From the NCBI GenBank assembly GCA_907163375.1, contig CAJQUW010006794.1, forward strand, positions 1 through 64,000: a DNA stretch of 64,000 nucleotides. Reading direction: 5' to 3'. The notes below the pieces were generated by a model. It had not been told where the DNA came from. It worked only from the letters and a program-made list of their open reading frames with translations, and made no database searches. The position numbers and the translations under genes are program-made. The stretch comes from Prostheceraeus crozeri (Eukaryota > Platyhelminthes > Polycladida > Euryleptidae). This document shows, piece by piece, positions 54,245-64,000 of this stretch (positions are counted from its first letter, which is position 1; each line of letters opens with the position of its first letter).

Positions 54245-55500
54245 ATCGGTTCTGTAATAGAAACAAAGTTAGAATAAATAATATGCAAAAATGACACTTG
54301 TAGACACAGCACAAAAAAAGCTGGAAGAAATCCATATGAAAACCCTTTTGCCGTAGTAATGGGTACAAGTCAGAGACACCCTAGATGAACCGGTTACAGT
54401 CACCCACACATGTCAATGGTAGTGGAACAGTACTGCTTTTTTCGGTCAGTTGATTGGGCCTGCCGACCAAAATATTACCAATGGGTACGAGACCCCCAAC
54501 TACCTGACACCATAATTCCTTGAATAGGCTGGACTGTCACATTTTAACATGTAAAGTATGGAGAAGTCTAAAGGTGAACAATGAAGAGGAGGTTCGATCA
54601 AAAAGTCCAACAAGTGACAGACCCAAAACATGAAAGTATGAAAACCTAATGACTGTAGGAAAACACGGGATGGCGTAAAATAGGGACAAGTTAAATTTGT
54701 CGACAGCCCCTTCGACAAGGCAGTACATAAAAGAAGCATCACAAGCTTCATTGACTACAAAGCCCTGCTGATACTTCGCTCTCACTCTTTCACCGCTTTG
54801 AGTGTGCAGGTCGTATTAAATAAGAAATTATGCTTAATGGATTGTGATGATCAACGAATTTGGCTAAAATATCTGCAAATTGGTGCAGTTCTAGGCGGCT
54901 ATCCCTATGTGGACACAAACCTTATGGGAATGAAGTGATAAAGAGATATTGAAGTCATCATTGCAAATAAATACACTTAGAAAGCTATCTATATTTTAAT
55001 TCCACAAGAACACTCACTCTTTGATCAGAGATTGCCATCGTTATGAATTTGAAATTACTTTAAATTGTTGTCTTTAATATGCCGTTATATTATACATTAT
55101 ATTAAGTAATGACAATTAATTTCGACTGTATTCCGCAGTCATTCTCAGGCAAAAATTATATTATTGTACTCTTGCTCGTAAAGGATGCACTTGATTTGAA
55201 TGTTCAAGAGATTATATGGGTACATTTATTTAACCTTTAAATTCAATGCTGTTCAATATTATTCAAACGAAACGACTGCGACGATGGTTGAAACGACGCG
55301 TGCATAAATCATGAGGAAACATATAATACATGTTTATCTATTGCCGCCAGAGATTGTATTAGTTTCAATTAGTCTATGGTTCATAGTGCAACGAAAACAC
55401 GCAACTTTTACTTTAGTCTTTCATTCTTCATTTTGCAAACTTTAAACAATTGAATACATAAAAAGTAAGATATGTGAACGGTGAAATATGAACATAACAA
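54245..55500. other. No gene recognised
   Basis: AT-rich upstream region of PAN gene 3. Two overlapping minus-strand open frames at 54.5-54.8 kb lack any motif and are not called. Confidence 0.4.
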
Positions 55501-55506
55501 AATCAA

Positions 55507-55518
55507 AATCGTATTTAA
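55507..55518 (+). promoter_or_regulatory. TATA-like core promoter box of PAN gene 3
   Basis: AATCGTATTTAA, ~41 bp before the ATG. Confidence 0.6.
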
Positions 55519-55547
55519 GTTGAGTCTCTGCTCTTCAACTTTGAAAT

Positions 55548-56207
55548 ATGCTTCTTGTTGGACTTGCCTCGTGCCTTTGCATCGTTTTTGTTTGTAACGC
55601 TGTAAAAGTCGGTCAATTTGAGCGATTTTCGCAAACGCCATGCCCGTCATCATTATCCAAAACACTACACACGGCCATATCGAAGCTACAATGTGCGAAG
55701 GATTGTACTCAAGATTCTCAGTGCAAGGGATTCACGTTTGACTCGAAGACTCGACAATGTCAGCTCCTTTCAACGAATTTGAAGAGAAGTGAAGTCGGCA
55801 AGTGCACGCTTTACTCTCGAAGTATACAGTCGGCCCCAAAACCTCGAATCACTTGTCCTGTCACAGTCGTGAATGCGTGTAAACTGTGTCAAATAGGGTC
55901 GAGCAAAGAGCTGCATTTCAGCTTTTATGACAGACTTAAGAATGTAGTTCTGTATAAATTGAGATTGACAACGGCATGTCGTGTGAATGATGTCCACCTC
56001 TGGTGTAAAGGCATGTTTTATGCTGTCGATAGCTTTTCCTTGAGAAGTGCTTTATCTAAATGTGTGAAGTCACATGCTGGTGATGTCACACATCCAATTT
56101 TCCTCAGCAAATCTACTGCAGTTAGAGTGTACTCATCAACGTCTGTGGTCCACGTATTTGTAAGGCCAACTGAAAAGGTTCATCCACTGTGTTTTATCAA
56201 ACTTTAA
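55548..56207 (+). CDS. Small secreted PAN/apple-like Cys-rich protein, paralogue 3
   Basis: 219 residues, single exon. Signal peptide MLLVGLASCLCIVFVCNA, then the same PAN-like segment as paralogue 2 (CAKDCTQDSQCKGFTFD). From about residue 128 the sequence departs from paralogue 2 (VLYKLRLTTACRVNDVHLWC) while keeping THPIFLSKSTAVRVYSS and the ending VHPLCFIKL. Probably an extracellular binding protein; the variable second half would then set specificity. Confidence 0.85.
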   Translation: MLLVGLASCLCIVFVCNAVKVGQFERFSQTPCPSSLSKTLHTAISKLQCAKDCTQDSQCKGFTFDSKTRQCQLLSTNLKRSEVGKCTLYSRSIQSAPKPRITCPVTVVNACKLCQIGSSKELHFSFYDRLKNVVLYKLRLTTACRVNDVHLWCKGMFYAVDSFSLRSALSKCVKSHAGDVTHPIFLSKSTAVRVYSSTSVVHVFVRPTEKVHPLCFIKL

Positions 56208-56510
56208 TGAGCATAATTACACCTTCGGTCAATCGGTAGAAGCGCACTTCTTTTGGTTGTCTGCATTAATGAAGTTAAGTTATCAGATTATTTGAGCTTT
56301 TAAAACGTTTGGGCATGTTTGGAGCATTTGAATTTATTCCTGTAAATTGAATACTGCGCCTGTCTTTGCTTTAGGTCGCAAAACTTCTTTGGAAAATGTG
56401 TCTAAATAATTTCTTGGCCAAAGCTGCTCCAAAAATAAGAGAATTCTATTAAGCATTTTTGCATATGCGTGAGAGTGGCACATGTAAATATATATTAAGA
56501 ACAAAAGTTC

Positions 56511-57177
56511 GCTGCAGATTTGTCTCATTTACTGCATTTGCCTTCCACATGGCTCTCACCAACATCAGTTATGTTTTCTGTGTTATGTCCTTTCAAGCGG
56601 TTAGATTTCTCAATCACTACTTCAACAATACTTGTAGCTATCAGCAGATCCAAACTGATGCAGATTTTTGTCGCAAATCTGCGAGATTTGCTATGAATAA
56701 ACGATTGATTTTTGCAACTATCGTCTTGTGACAACGCATAGCTGTTCGAGCCGCTAAGTCGAAAATGCGTTTACTCAACCTTTTCCTGTAGATAACTTTC
56801 CTCTTTACCTGTAGGGTGCAGATTTGTGTAAGTTGCGACACCAATTTTCATATTTTTTCATCAATAAGCGTGGTATTTTTTTGAAAAGTTGATATTTCTT
56901 CCAAAGAAAATAGCTATTTCGACTTAGCGGCTGGACAGCCATGCATTTTCACAAGACGATAATTGCAAAAATCATTCGTTTATTCATAGTAAAAATCGCA
57001 GATTTGTGACTTAACTTGTACAAATCTGCATCAGTTTGCATCTGCTGATAGCTACAAGTATTGTTGAGTAGTGACTGAGAAATCTAACCGCTTGAAAAGG
57101 ACATAACACAGAAAACATAACTGATGTTGGTGAGAGGCATGTAGAAGGCAAATGCAGCAAATGAGACAAATCTGTGA
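56511..57177. repeat. Long inverted repeat with ~245-bp arms
   Basis: Arms 56,511-56,755 and 56,927-57,177 mirror each other (CTCATTTACTGCATTTGCCT / AGGCAAATGCAGCAAATGAG, and CGACTTAGCGGCT inside), about 90% alike, around a ~170-bp loop. No coding sequence. Likely a foldback MITE. Confidence 0.9.
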
Positions 57178-57481
57178 TTTCATTTTAATTGGCTGTTGCT
57201 ATCTGAATCTGTGATTTTATTGGAGTAAGCGTGTTTTTATATTTTGAAAAGACTCGTGACTTCAAGTGGAAGGTTCAGGGTGCTCAACTAACTAGATTTT
57301 CCTAGATTTTTGATGTGTTGATAAAGGATTTTTTTCTCTACAAGATAGACCCACTCTTGAAACTATTGAAATTTGTGGCGGGTTGATGTGTAATTCGATG
57401 TAGATTGCCTTCACTATTATATAATCTGAAGCACTTTCATTACAATCCTGATTAAATGATGTTCAAGCACTACTTATAGAG

Positions 57482-59702
57482 TCTGAATAAACCCTGTGTC
57501 ATCATTAATTCAAGTTTGCGGAGCCAGGGTAACCAAATGTCTTCGGTTGAGTAAAAACGTCATCTCATGCGTACGATGCATTTCGCTTGCCACCGGCAAG
57601 CATGGTCACGTTCTGAATTGACAAATCATGTACAGACAAAATAAACGCTAGAAATTCCATGCATGATCAATAATCAACAAAGGTCAAAAAGATAAGTGTC
57701 CGAAGACTCTATGAAATCGATCTGTACAAAGTTACTACTCATTTTAGTCAAAAGTAAAATAAGGAAAAGTTAAAATGAAATGAAAGACAAAAATGAAAGT
57801 CTAAAGCACTCCATTCCAAGCCGTACCGATATTGAAGTCACATTTGTTAACGCTGTTGTACTTCCTAGACCATAGTGATTCCTTGATGAGACGTCTACGA
57901 TGAAACGGCTCCCGATCCAGCGTCTCGCAATGTTCCCAGTCGATTCCATGGCCGGTGTCAAGAACATGGGCGGCGACTTCTGAATGTGTAGCAACATTTC
58001 TCACGTTACGTCGATGTTCTTTCACACGTTCCTCCACCGTTCTCGAGCTCTCTCCCACATATGACCATCCGCAGCAGTCATCAGTACAGTTGAGGCGATA
58101 AACCACTCCGAACTGTTTGGGCTGTGTAGGTCTCTTCTTAACCAGCATATTCCTCAAGGTAGATACTGGTTTGTAAAAGGTCTTTATACCAAGTTTCTTC
58201 AGAGTACCTGAAATATTCTCTGCAAGTCGAGGGATGTATGGAATAATACATACATCAGCCACACTATTACCACCATCTTCGTCCTGTACATGCATATCAC
58301 TGGATGTTGGAAGCTCAAATACACGCCTACTCTCACTTGAACTAAATCCATTCATCCGAAAAATTCTTTCCAAGTTACGGAGCTCACTGTCAAGTAATTC
58401 CGGAGAACAAATCGACCTAGCTCTGTGGCACATCGTCCGGACGAGTCCCTTGAAAACACTTGGATGATGACAAGACGAACGGTTTAGATATAAATTTGTG
58501 TGAGTTGGCTTTCTATACACTTGATAAACAAGCCCGCCTTCATTCTTCTGGATCAGGATGTCAAGGAAAGGAAGAGTCGAATCCACCTCAAGCTCCACAA
58601 CAAACTGAATAGAAGGCCGCAGAGCGTTCAAAAACTCCACAAAGTCATTCAGTTCTTCCAGAGACAGAGTCCAGTGTACGATGATGTCATCCACGTAGCG
58701 ATACCATAATTTAGGGAAATGGCGATTATGGTTGAGCGCTGACTCCTTAGCCACTTTCTCGAAATGATGCATATAAATGTTAGCCAAACTGCAGCTCAGA
58801 CTACTTCCCATGGCTATACCGTCCGTCTGTAAATATAGATGGTCGCCAAATTGAAAGTATGAATGCTTCACACACATATACAATACACTGATGAACTCAT
58901 CCACCGTCAAAGGACAAATCGCACCAAAAGCATCGTCATTTCTTATTATGTCGGAAACCACCATCAATGATTCATCCAAAGGGACATTCGTAAATAAGGA
59001 GTTGATGTCCAAACTCAACAGTAAGCCATGATTCAAATCATCGATCGATCCCAACTTCTGTATCAAATCTGAGGAATCCTTGATATATGAAGGACCTTTA
59101 GTAGCGAAAGGACGCAAATATTCTGCCAACATCTTTGAGACCGGTGCCAAAAGCGATCCCAGTGTACTAATTATTGGACGAAGAGGATTGCCAGTCTTGT
59201 GCACCTTTGGCAGTCCGTATAAATGTGGTATTTGGTAATGTGTGGGACACCACTTCAACATAGTTGGTCTGGATATTCGTCCGCTTTCCACTGCAGATTT
59301 TAAAAAACCATGAAGTTCTCTTCTCCATTTCTGCGAAGGATCTGTCGACAACCGCAAATAGGGACCTGTACAGATCAATTGCTGGAGTTTGTGATGATAT
59401 TCTGTCTTGTTCATTATTACCACGGCATTACCCTTGTCAACAGGCAGGATGATTATATCATCATTACTTCTCAAGGTTTTGATTGCCAGAGATTCACCCC
59501 TCGATAGGTTCATCTTCCTGGGTGGCTTGGTCCTTCTGACGGCTGCAGATATTTCTGTTCGAGCCCAAGACTTCAAATCGTTAGGCTGCTTGTAGATCGC
59601 ACTCTCCACACTCGCTATAATATCACTGACAGGAATATGCTTAGGAGTAACGGTTTTTACTCAACCGAAGACCTTTGGTTACCCTGGCTCCGCAAACTTG
59701 AA
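57482..59702 (-). mobile_element. Penelope-like retroelement with inverted terminal repeats and 12-bp target duplication
   Basis: Flanked by CTACTTATAGAG at 57,470-57,481 and 59,703-59,714. Inverted ~50-bp repeats beginning TTCAAGTTTGCGGAGCCAGG lie at the right end exactly and 26 bp inside the left end. The left 26 bp act as a 3' tail on the minus strand. The element encodes a reverse transcriptase with GIY-YIG endonuclease. At 2.2 kb it is shorter than typical elements and lacks the 5' part of the gene. Confidence 0.93.
57801..59660 (-). CDS. Penelope reverse transcriptase with GIY-YIG endonuclease, N-terminally incomplete
   Basis: The open frame runs from a TGA at 59,661 to the stop at 57,801, ~620 codons, without a lesion. 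No ATG precedes the first conserved block, so the protein start is missing. RT landmarks in order: ILPVDKGNAVVIMNK, YGLPKVHKTGNPLRPI, LSLDINSLFTNVP (first catalytic Asp), DGIAMGSSLSCSLANIYM, WYRYVDDIIVHW (YVDD box), LPFLDILI. The C-terminal endonuclease has GVVYRLNC, SYVGESSRTVEERVKEH and ESLWSRKYN; the usual GIY appears as GVVY and YIG as YVG. Intact coding with a clean target duplication suggests a fairly recent, 5'-truncated insertion. Confidence 0.93.
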   Translation of the reverse strand, partial: VKTVTPKHIPVSDIIASVESAIYKQPNDLKSWARTEISAAVRRTKPPRKMNLSRGESLAIKTLRSNDDIIILPVDKGNAVVIMNKTEYHHKLQQLICTGPYLRLSTDPSQKWRRELHGFLKSAVESGRISRPTMLKWCPTHYQIPHLYGLPKVHKTGNPLRPIISTLGSLLAPVSKMLAEYLRPFATKGPSYIKDSSDLIQKLGSIDDLNHGLLLSLDINSLFTNVPLDESLMVVSDIIRNDDAFGAICPLTVDEFISVLYMCVKHSYFQFGDHLYLQTDGIAMGSSLSCSLANIYMHHFEKVAKESALNHNRHFPKLWYRYVDDIIVHWTLSLEELNDFVEFLNALRPSIQFVVELEVDSTLPFLDILIQKNEGGLVYQVYRKPTHTNLYLNRSSCHHPSVFKGLVRTMCHRARSICSPELLDSELRNLERIFRMNGFSSSESRRVFELPTSSDMHVQDEDGGNSVADVCIIPYIPRLAENISGTLKKLGIKTFYKPVSTLRNMLVKKRPTQPKQFGVVYRLNCTDDCCGWSYVGESSRTVEERVKEHRRNVRNVATHSEVAAHVLDTGHGIDWEHCETLDREPFHRRRLIKESLWSRKYNSVNKCDFNIGTAWNGVL

Positions 59703-59714
59703 CTACTTATAGAG

Positions 59715-62700
59715 ATATTGCAGGTGGTCCGCTTTACCAATCAGGCCTTGCTTACCTCGTGGGCTAACTATCACACGTCCCATTACACTCAGAGGATGTT
59801 GATAATTTGATTTCATAGCATTCTTAACTAAATAAGGCATCATCAAATTATATTCGCAAAATATTCAGCGAAAGAGCTCCTTGTTTGTAATTTAAGGAAA
59901 TAAGCAAAGGGACTTCTTTTGAGTAGTTTTGTGAATGTGGTTCCACATTCATTCTTTCCAGGACTCGTTTGAGGCACCAAACAGTTGGCATGCATGTATG
60001 TAAAATGAAATAGCCTATATAGAATGGACGTATATATATATAACCCCTCAATAAAATAGTAATTTAGCCAGAAAGCAAGTGTTTTTTAGTATGTCAAAAA
60101 ACGCTCAAACTTTCCATAAAAATAGCAACATGAGATATTTACGATCGCACAGGGCTCACAAACATTTTGTTCAACATGAAATTCTTTCATCATATCACGT
60201 ACCAAGTGCAAGTTGTCTATGAATTTGATAAAGATCTCAGAGTTGGCTACAGTATTTCCTGGAATTAAGTAAACACATTAGAATGACATCAATGTTTACG
60301 TTAAAACACAGTAATGATACTGAAGTAGTGGATGACGTTGATTAAAATGAAAATACAAACATTTGCAGAGCCCGATTGAAAATAGATTTCGAGCGAAGAG
60401 AGTTTCACCGTCAGGTCATTTTCTCATCTGAATGCAATGTTGATATGAATCAAAAACTGATGTGGAAACTTTCTTTTCATTTTGAGCAATTCGCTATTAA
60501 ATGACTTCACTCTTTATTTGAAGAAGCGTTTGTGATTCCGAAAACTATTCACAATATAAATCTAAAAGCTATTTTATTTCTGAATCGATTGGAAGCTACG
60601 AAACACAATATTTGCAATTTCATTCTTTCGTTCAACCAACTCGATCTTTGTTGGGATATAGGGCTATAAGAGAATTCCGACGTTTTGACTCTCAGGAATG
60701 AAAAATCAGCATTTTTCGAGACGACATTTTTCAAAATTTAGTCATTTTTTAACTATGTGGAGTTTGTCGACCTGTGTCCAGAAAATATCAAAGATTCCCT
60801 CGTGATAGATGGAAGAAAATGCTTTCTTGAATAGCCAATTATTACCTTAGAAATGCATACCAGTTACAAATTGTTAATTCGCAGGTGTAGAGATAAAGTT
60901 GGCTAGATACGAAAGCAAGGCAATAAGCAAAAAGCATTGTCATATGATGAATCTGCTCTCCCAAGCGCGCTATTTGTGGCAAGTGATTCAGAGTGGGAGC
61001 TGTGCCAGGATTCGGACCGCTGATTTTTGAAATAAGTTCCATTGAATTCATTCTTGAACTTGACATAATTTTCATGCTGCGTTGATGCACGAGTACAGTG
61101 GAGTTTCATTTGTTCTGCTTGCAATCATATTTATCACAAAGAACGCCATGTAGACATTGATGTTTAGGATATGAGATTCTATGACACGCATCAGCATAAT
61201 CATCTTCCAAAACCTAGAATGATTGAATCAATGGATTTCATGACCAGCACACTCTCAACAGAACAAATTCACGGAAACTGTTTCCACGATATGACATAAT
61301 TTTCACAATATTATATTGGCGGAATATGAATACGGTCTACATTTGCCATGTTCATCAAACTGCATTGCATTTAGTTTGTGGTTATGGAAATGAACTGATG
61401 AGTGCTTGTTACAAATTACTAAAGTTTATTTTAGTCCCAAAATAAAAATCATGAGAACAAACAAGCAAGTTATTTTCATTCGAATTGTGATAGCAACCGC
61501 ATGTCACAATAATAGCTTTTGATTATCTGTAACAACAGCTTCATCAGTTTTCGTTTCATATGCAGACATTAACTATAACTATACGTAGATCTGGTTATCG
61601 TACACACAATATACGTTGTCGCAACCTGGTACGAGATATCAAATCGAAATGCAAGTACCGCGACTTTTGTGACGTCTGGTAAAAGCCCGATATTGCATAA
61701 TAATCGCTTCAAAAATCCATTGAATATTAATACCTACGCTTGCATGCATAACGCTCTCTCTTTCTCTCGACTGCCTGAACATAGTTTTGTTTTTTGATAT
61801 CAATGAAAGCAGATAATTTTTGGCATGCTGCACAAATATCCGCTAAAACCAATTCCAGTATATGATAAAAATGTATGATTAAGTAATACACACTTCCATG
61901 TAATCATAAGACTGACATGTCTGATGTAGGCTATTCTTGATAGTTTATGTCTAACATTGAAAGCGAAAACAGGAAATAGTTTCAAATATAACAATATGTG
62001 GCAATTTGCAACAATTAATTACATTTATCTTTATTGTTACTTCCTTGTTACTCCATCTTCATACAGACTAACTGCCTAGAAACACATGTTAACGAATCCC
62101 GGTAAGTAAAATACGATAATCCCGGGATCTTGGGATTGAAAGCCTTATTGTCTAGTTGTGCATTGCTGCCGTTCATTATCATGCCTCTATTCACTGGTTG
62201 CACGACAACCAATTCATTGGCTCCATGGCAGTAAGCATTCTATTCATTATTATGTAATGAGAAAGTGGTAAACAATGAGATCCGATGAACACGCTAGAAA
62301 AGCAATGCAGCAGTGAAATTAGAAAAAGCCTCAATCAAACAATGGAGCTAACATATCAAAGAAAAAAATAATGGGATGCACGCCCGTGTAGAAGAAAAAA
62401 GAGAAGAGAGGATAACATCCTAACAGTGCTCAATGCGCCGCATTTCGGAACAGAAAAACATCTTGAGAAAATGTTGAAAAGATCATTTTTGAGCATTATT
62501 ATTAACTGTATTGAAATGGCTTAGTGTAGTTGAGAGGTGTTTCAACTATAGCTAATTCTATTTTTCGAATGATTTCCGGAATCAGCCTATCGATCTTCGA
62601 TCAGTCTGGCGTCCAAAGCATCTTTGCACTTGATAAGAATGTCAAGAGCAAAATCATCATTCAGAACATTTTCAAACAATATTCACGTTTCAGATAATTA

Positions 62701-62997
62701 ACAATGTTAAAAATGTAATTCAAAAAGCTTGATCAATAACTTCGACCTTGACATTGGTTGCAAATGCAAGGATACTTTAGGCATTAAACTGACCGAAGCT
62801 CGATATGTTTCACAGCACCCACATTTTGGTACGGACAAAGACTCTCTCCAATAATCACAGAATAATACCATGCATGGCATTATTGCAAGTTCAGGTTATG
62901 GCACTTATCTGAAGATATGTTGAATGTCTGAACAACAGTTGTGGCATTGGCAATCATGGCAATATGGACTGCAAAATATGCAATACCTCCACAGGTC
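59715..62997. other. No gene recognised
   Basis: AT-rich DNA with short chance frames. No repeat family of this window and no gene motif was found. Confidence 0.4.
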
Positions 62998-63104
62998 CAT
63001 TCATATCGGACGCGGCGCGGGTCGTCCTCACGCGTCCAGAATTTTCGTTCACTATGGGGCTGTCCACAGAGACGCGTGGGAGCGCGGCGCGTTCAGTGTG
63101 AATG
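62998..63104. repeat. GC-rich imperfect palindrome
   Basis: CATTCATATCGGACGCGGCG on the left mirrors CGCGGCGCGTTCAGTGTGAATG (right), with GACGCGT/ACGCGTC inner pairs. An island of high G+C in AT-rich DNA; probably a MITE remnant. Confidence 0.6.
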
Positions 63105-64000
63105 TACTCGTACTTTACCACATACCGATGTTATTAACCGAAAACAAACCGGGCAGTGATAATAATGAGAATTCAGGTTCATGGAATCCGAGTTGTTAAA
63201 CCTGGCACGAGATTTCAGTCGGCCGTATTGTGGTCCCCCCCTGAGGGCAGCCGAAGTCTGATCAAGGTTAAAACTCTGACCAGATCGTCTTCCTGAATAC
63301 GCAGATTCCGAGTATCCAAGCTATTTTCTGGCATTGCGTAATACATCTCCAAATTTGTGTTGTTTGCTGTTCTGTATAAACATCGTCCACGCATTTTCTA
63401 AAATGTGTCAATCAATCATCTTGCTTTTCAGATGACCTGCTGCCTATCGAATCTAGATCAGCTGTTGCACTTGTCACAGCACCATATCTCTAGATTCCTC
63501 ACAATTTCTACACTAAATTAAAACAACAGTTTCTTCAAAATGACGCCGATGACATCCGAATAATGAATTTTCCATTAAAAGGTCGAATTTCGGAGTTAAT
63601 TGCATCATGAAATTGTTTTGGTCTACAGTTAGTGACATTCCATGGGAGATTGATCGCCATATCTGTTATCTTCTTGTTCGATGTATCTGACGCTATCATC
63701 TGTGCCCTTTATAGTACGCGAATTGGAGTGTCATGTCAAGCAAATTAAAAATGCAGCGGTGTAACGTATCTGTCGTCATATCATTTTTAGATGTCATAGT
63801 TTCCAACCGCAAGATAGAGCGAAACTTTCCTAATCACCTAATATTTTCTATAGTTCTTCGACACAAATTTCATTGATTTTGTTCCTTTCAAAACTCTGCC
63901 TATATATTTCGAAATGCAGCGATCTGAAAATGTTAAGATATAAACATAACAGAAGATATGGACACACGGACACACATTCACACAAACACTTTAGGTAAAC
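63105..64000. other. No gene recognised
   Basis: No coding signal or repeat relationship seen up to the window edge. Confidence 0.4.

Noticed and set aside
54500-54785. Overlapping minus-strand frames of about 82 codons
   Set aside because: Two unrelated frames over the same DNA, no motif, no context.
1-64000. tRNA and rRNA genes
   Set aside because: No convincing B-box plus cloverleaf was found by eye; matches such as GGTTCGAAT near 22,597 lie within the Harbinger terminal region.

Overview
The window is animal (metazoan) nuclear DNA, most likely from an invertebrate. It is AT-rich, has almost no dense coding, contains splice-type exon borders, and is packed with animal-type mobile DNA: Polinton/Maverick, PIF/Harbinger, Tc1/mariner, hAT-type non-autonomous elements, a Penelope-like element, and LINE and Gypsy relics. 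I cannot name the species.

The only convincing host genes are three intronless paralogues at 4.6, 50.2 and 55.5 kb. Each encodes a small secreted Cys-rich protein with a PAN/apple-like N-terminal half, and each has the same TATA-like box 38-50 bp before the ATG. Copies 2 and 3 are almost identical in their first half and very different in their second half.

The centre (22.4-45.1 kb) is a four-level nest of insertions that the target-site duplications resolve. A LINE reverse-transcriptase relic is split by a PIF/Harbinger element (22,468-44,598, 3-bp duplication TCA). The second exon of that element's Myb/SANT-like gene is split by a 19.5-kb Polinton (23,224-42,723, 6-bp duplication AACAAG, ~510-bp terminal inverted repeats). 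The Polinton's DNA polymerase gene is in turn split by a mariner (32,569-33,969, TA duplication).

The Polinton carries most of a virus-like gene set: protein-primed family B DNA polymerase, a PLA2 domain fused to a retroviral-type integrase, FtsK/A32-type packaging ATPase, major capsid protein, putative minor capsid protein, adenain-like cysteine protease, a fibre-like coiled-coil protein and several conserved unknowns. The polymerase, ATPase, integrase, fibre gene and a minus-strand unknown carry stops or frameshifts, so this copy is a relic (or partly mis-assembled at homopolymers). The protease, the minor capsid gene and two unknowns look intact, and the capsid gene has one frameshift in an A10 run. 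The right end of a second Polinton of the same family lies at bases 1-648, inserted in a hAT-type element.

The most unusual signal is a family of GC-rich double-hairpin palindromes (core GGGC-GAA-GCCC) scattered through the otherwise very AT-rich Polinton. Several lie in frame inside genes, and one group lies exactly at the PLA2-integrase junction.

Left flank (0.65-22.4 kb): hAT-type elements, a decayed Tc1, a 60-bp-arm hairpin, a small MITE, a 2.3-kb foldback element with 186-bp subrepeats, and inverted copies of one ~840-bp hAT-type family. Right flank (45-64 kb): two more copies of that family, PAN genes 2 and 3, a decayed mariner, two long palindromes, a Gypsy gag-protease relic, and a Penelope-like element with a 12-bp target duplication. 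The last 4 kb hold no recognisable gene.
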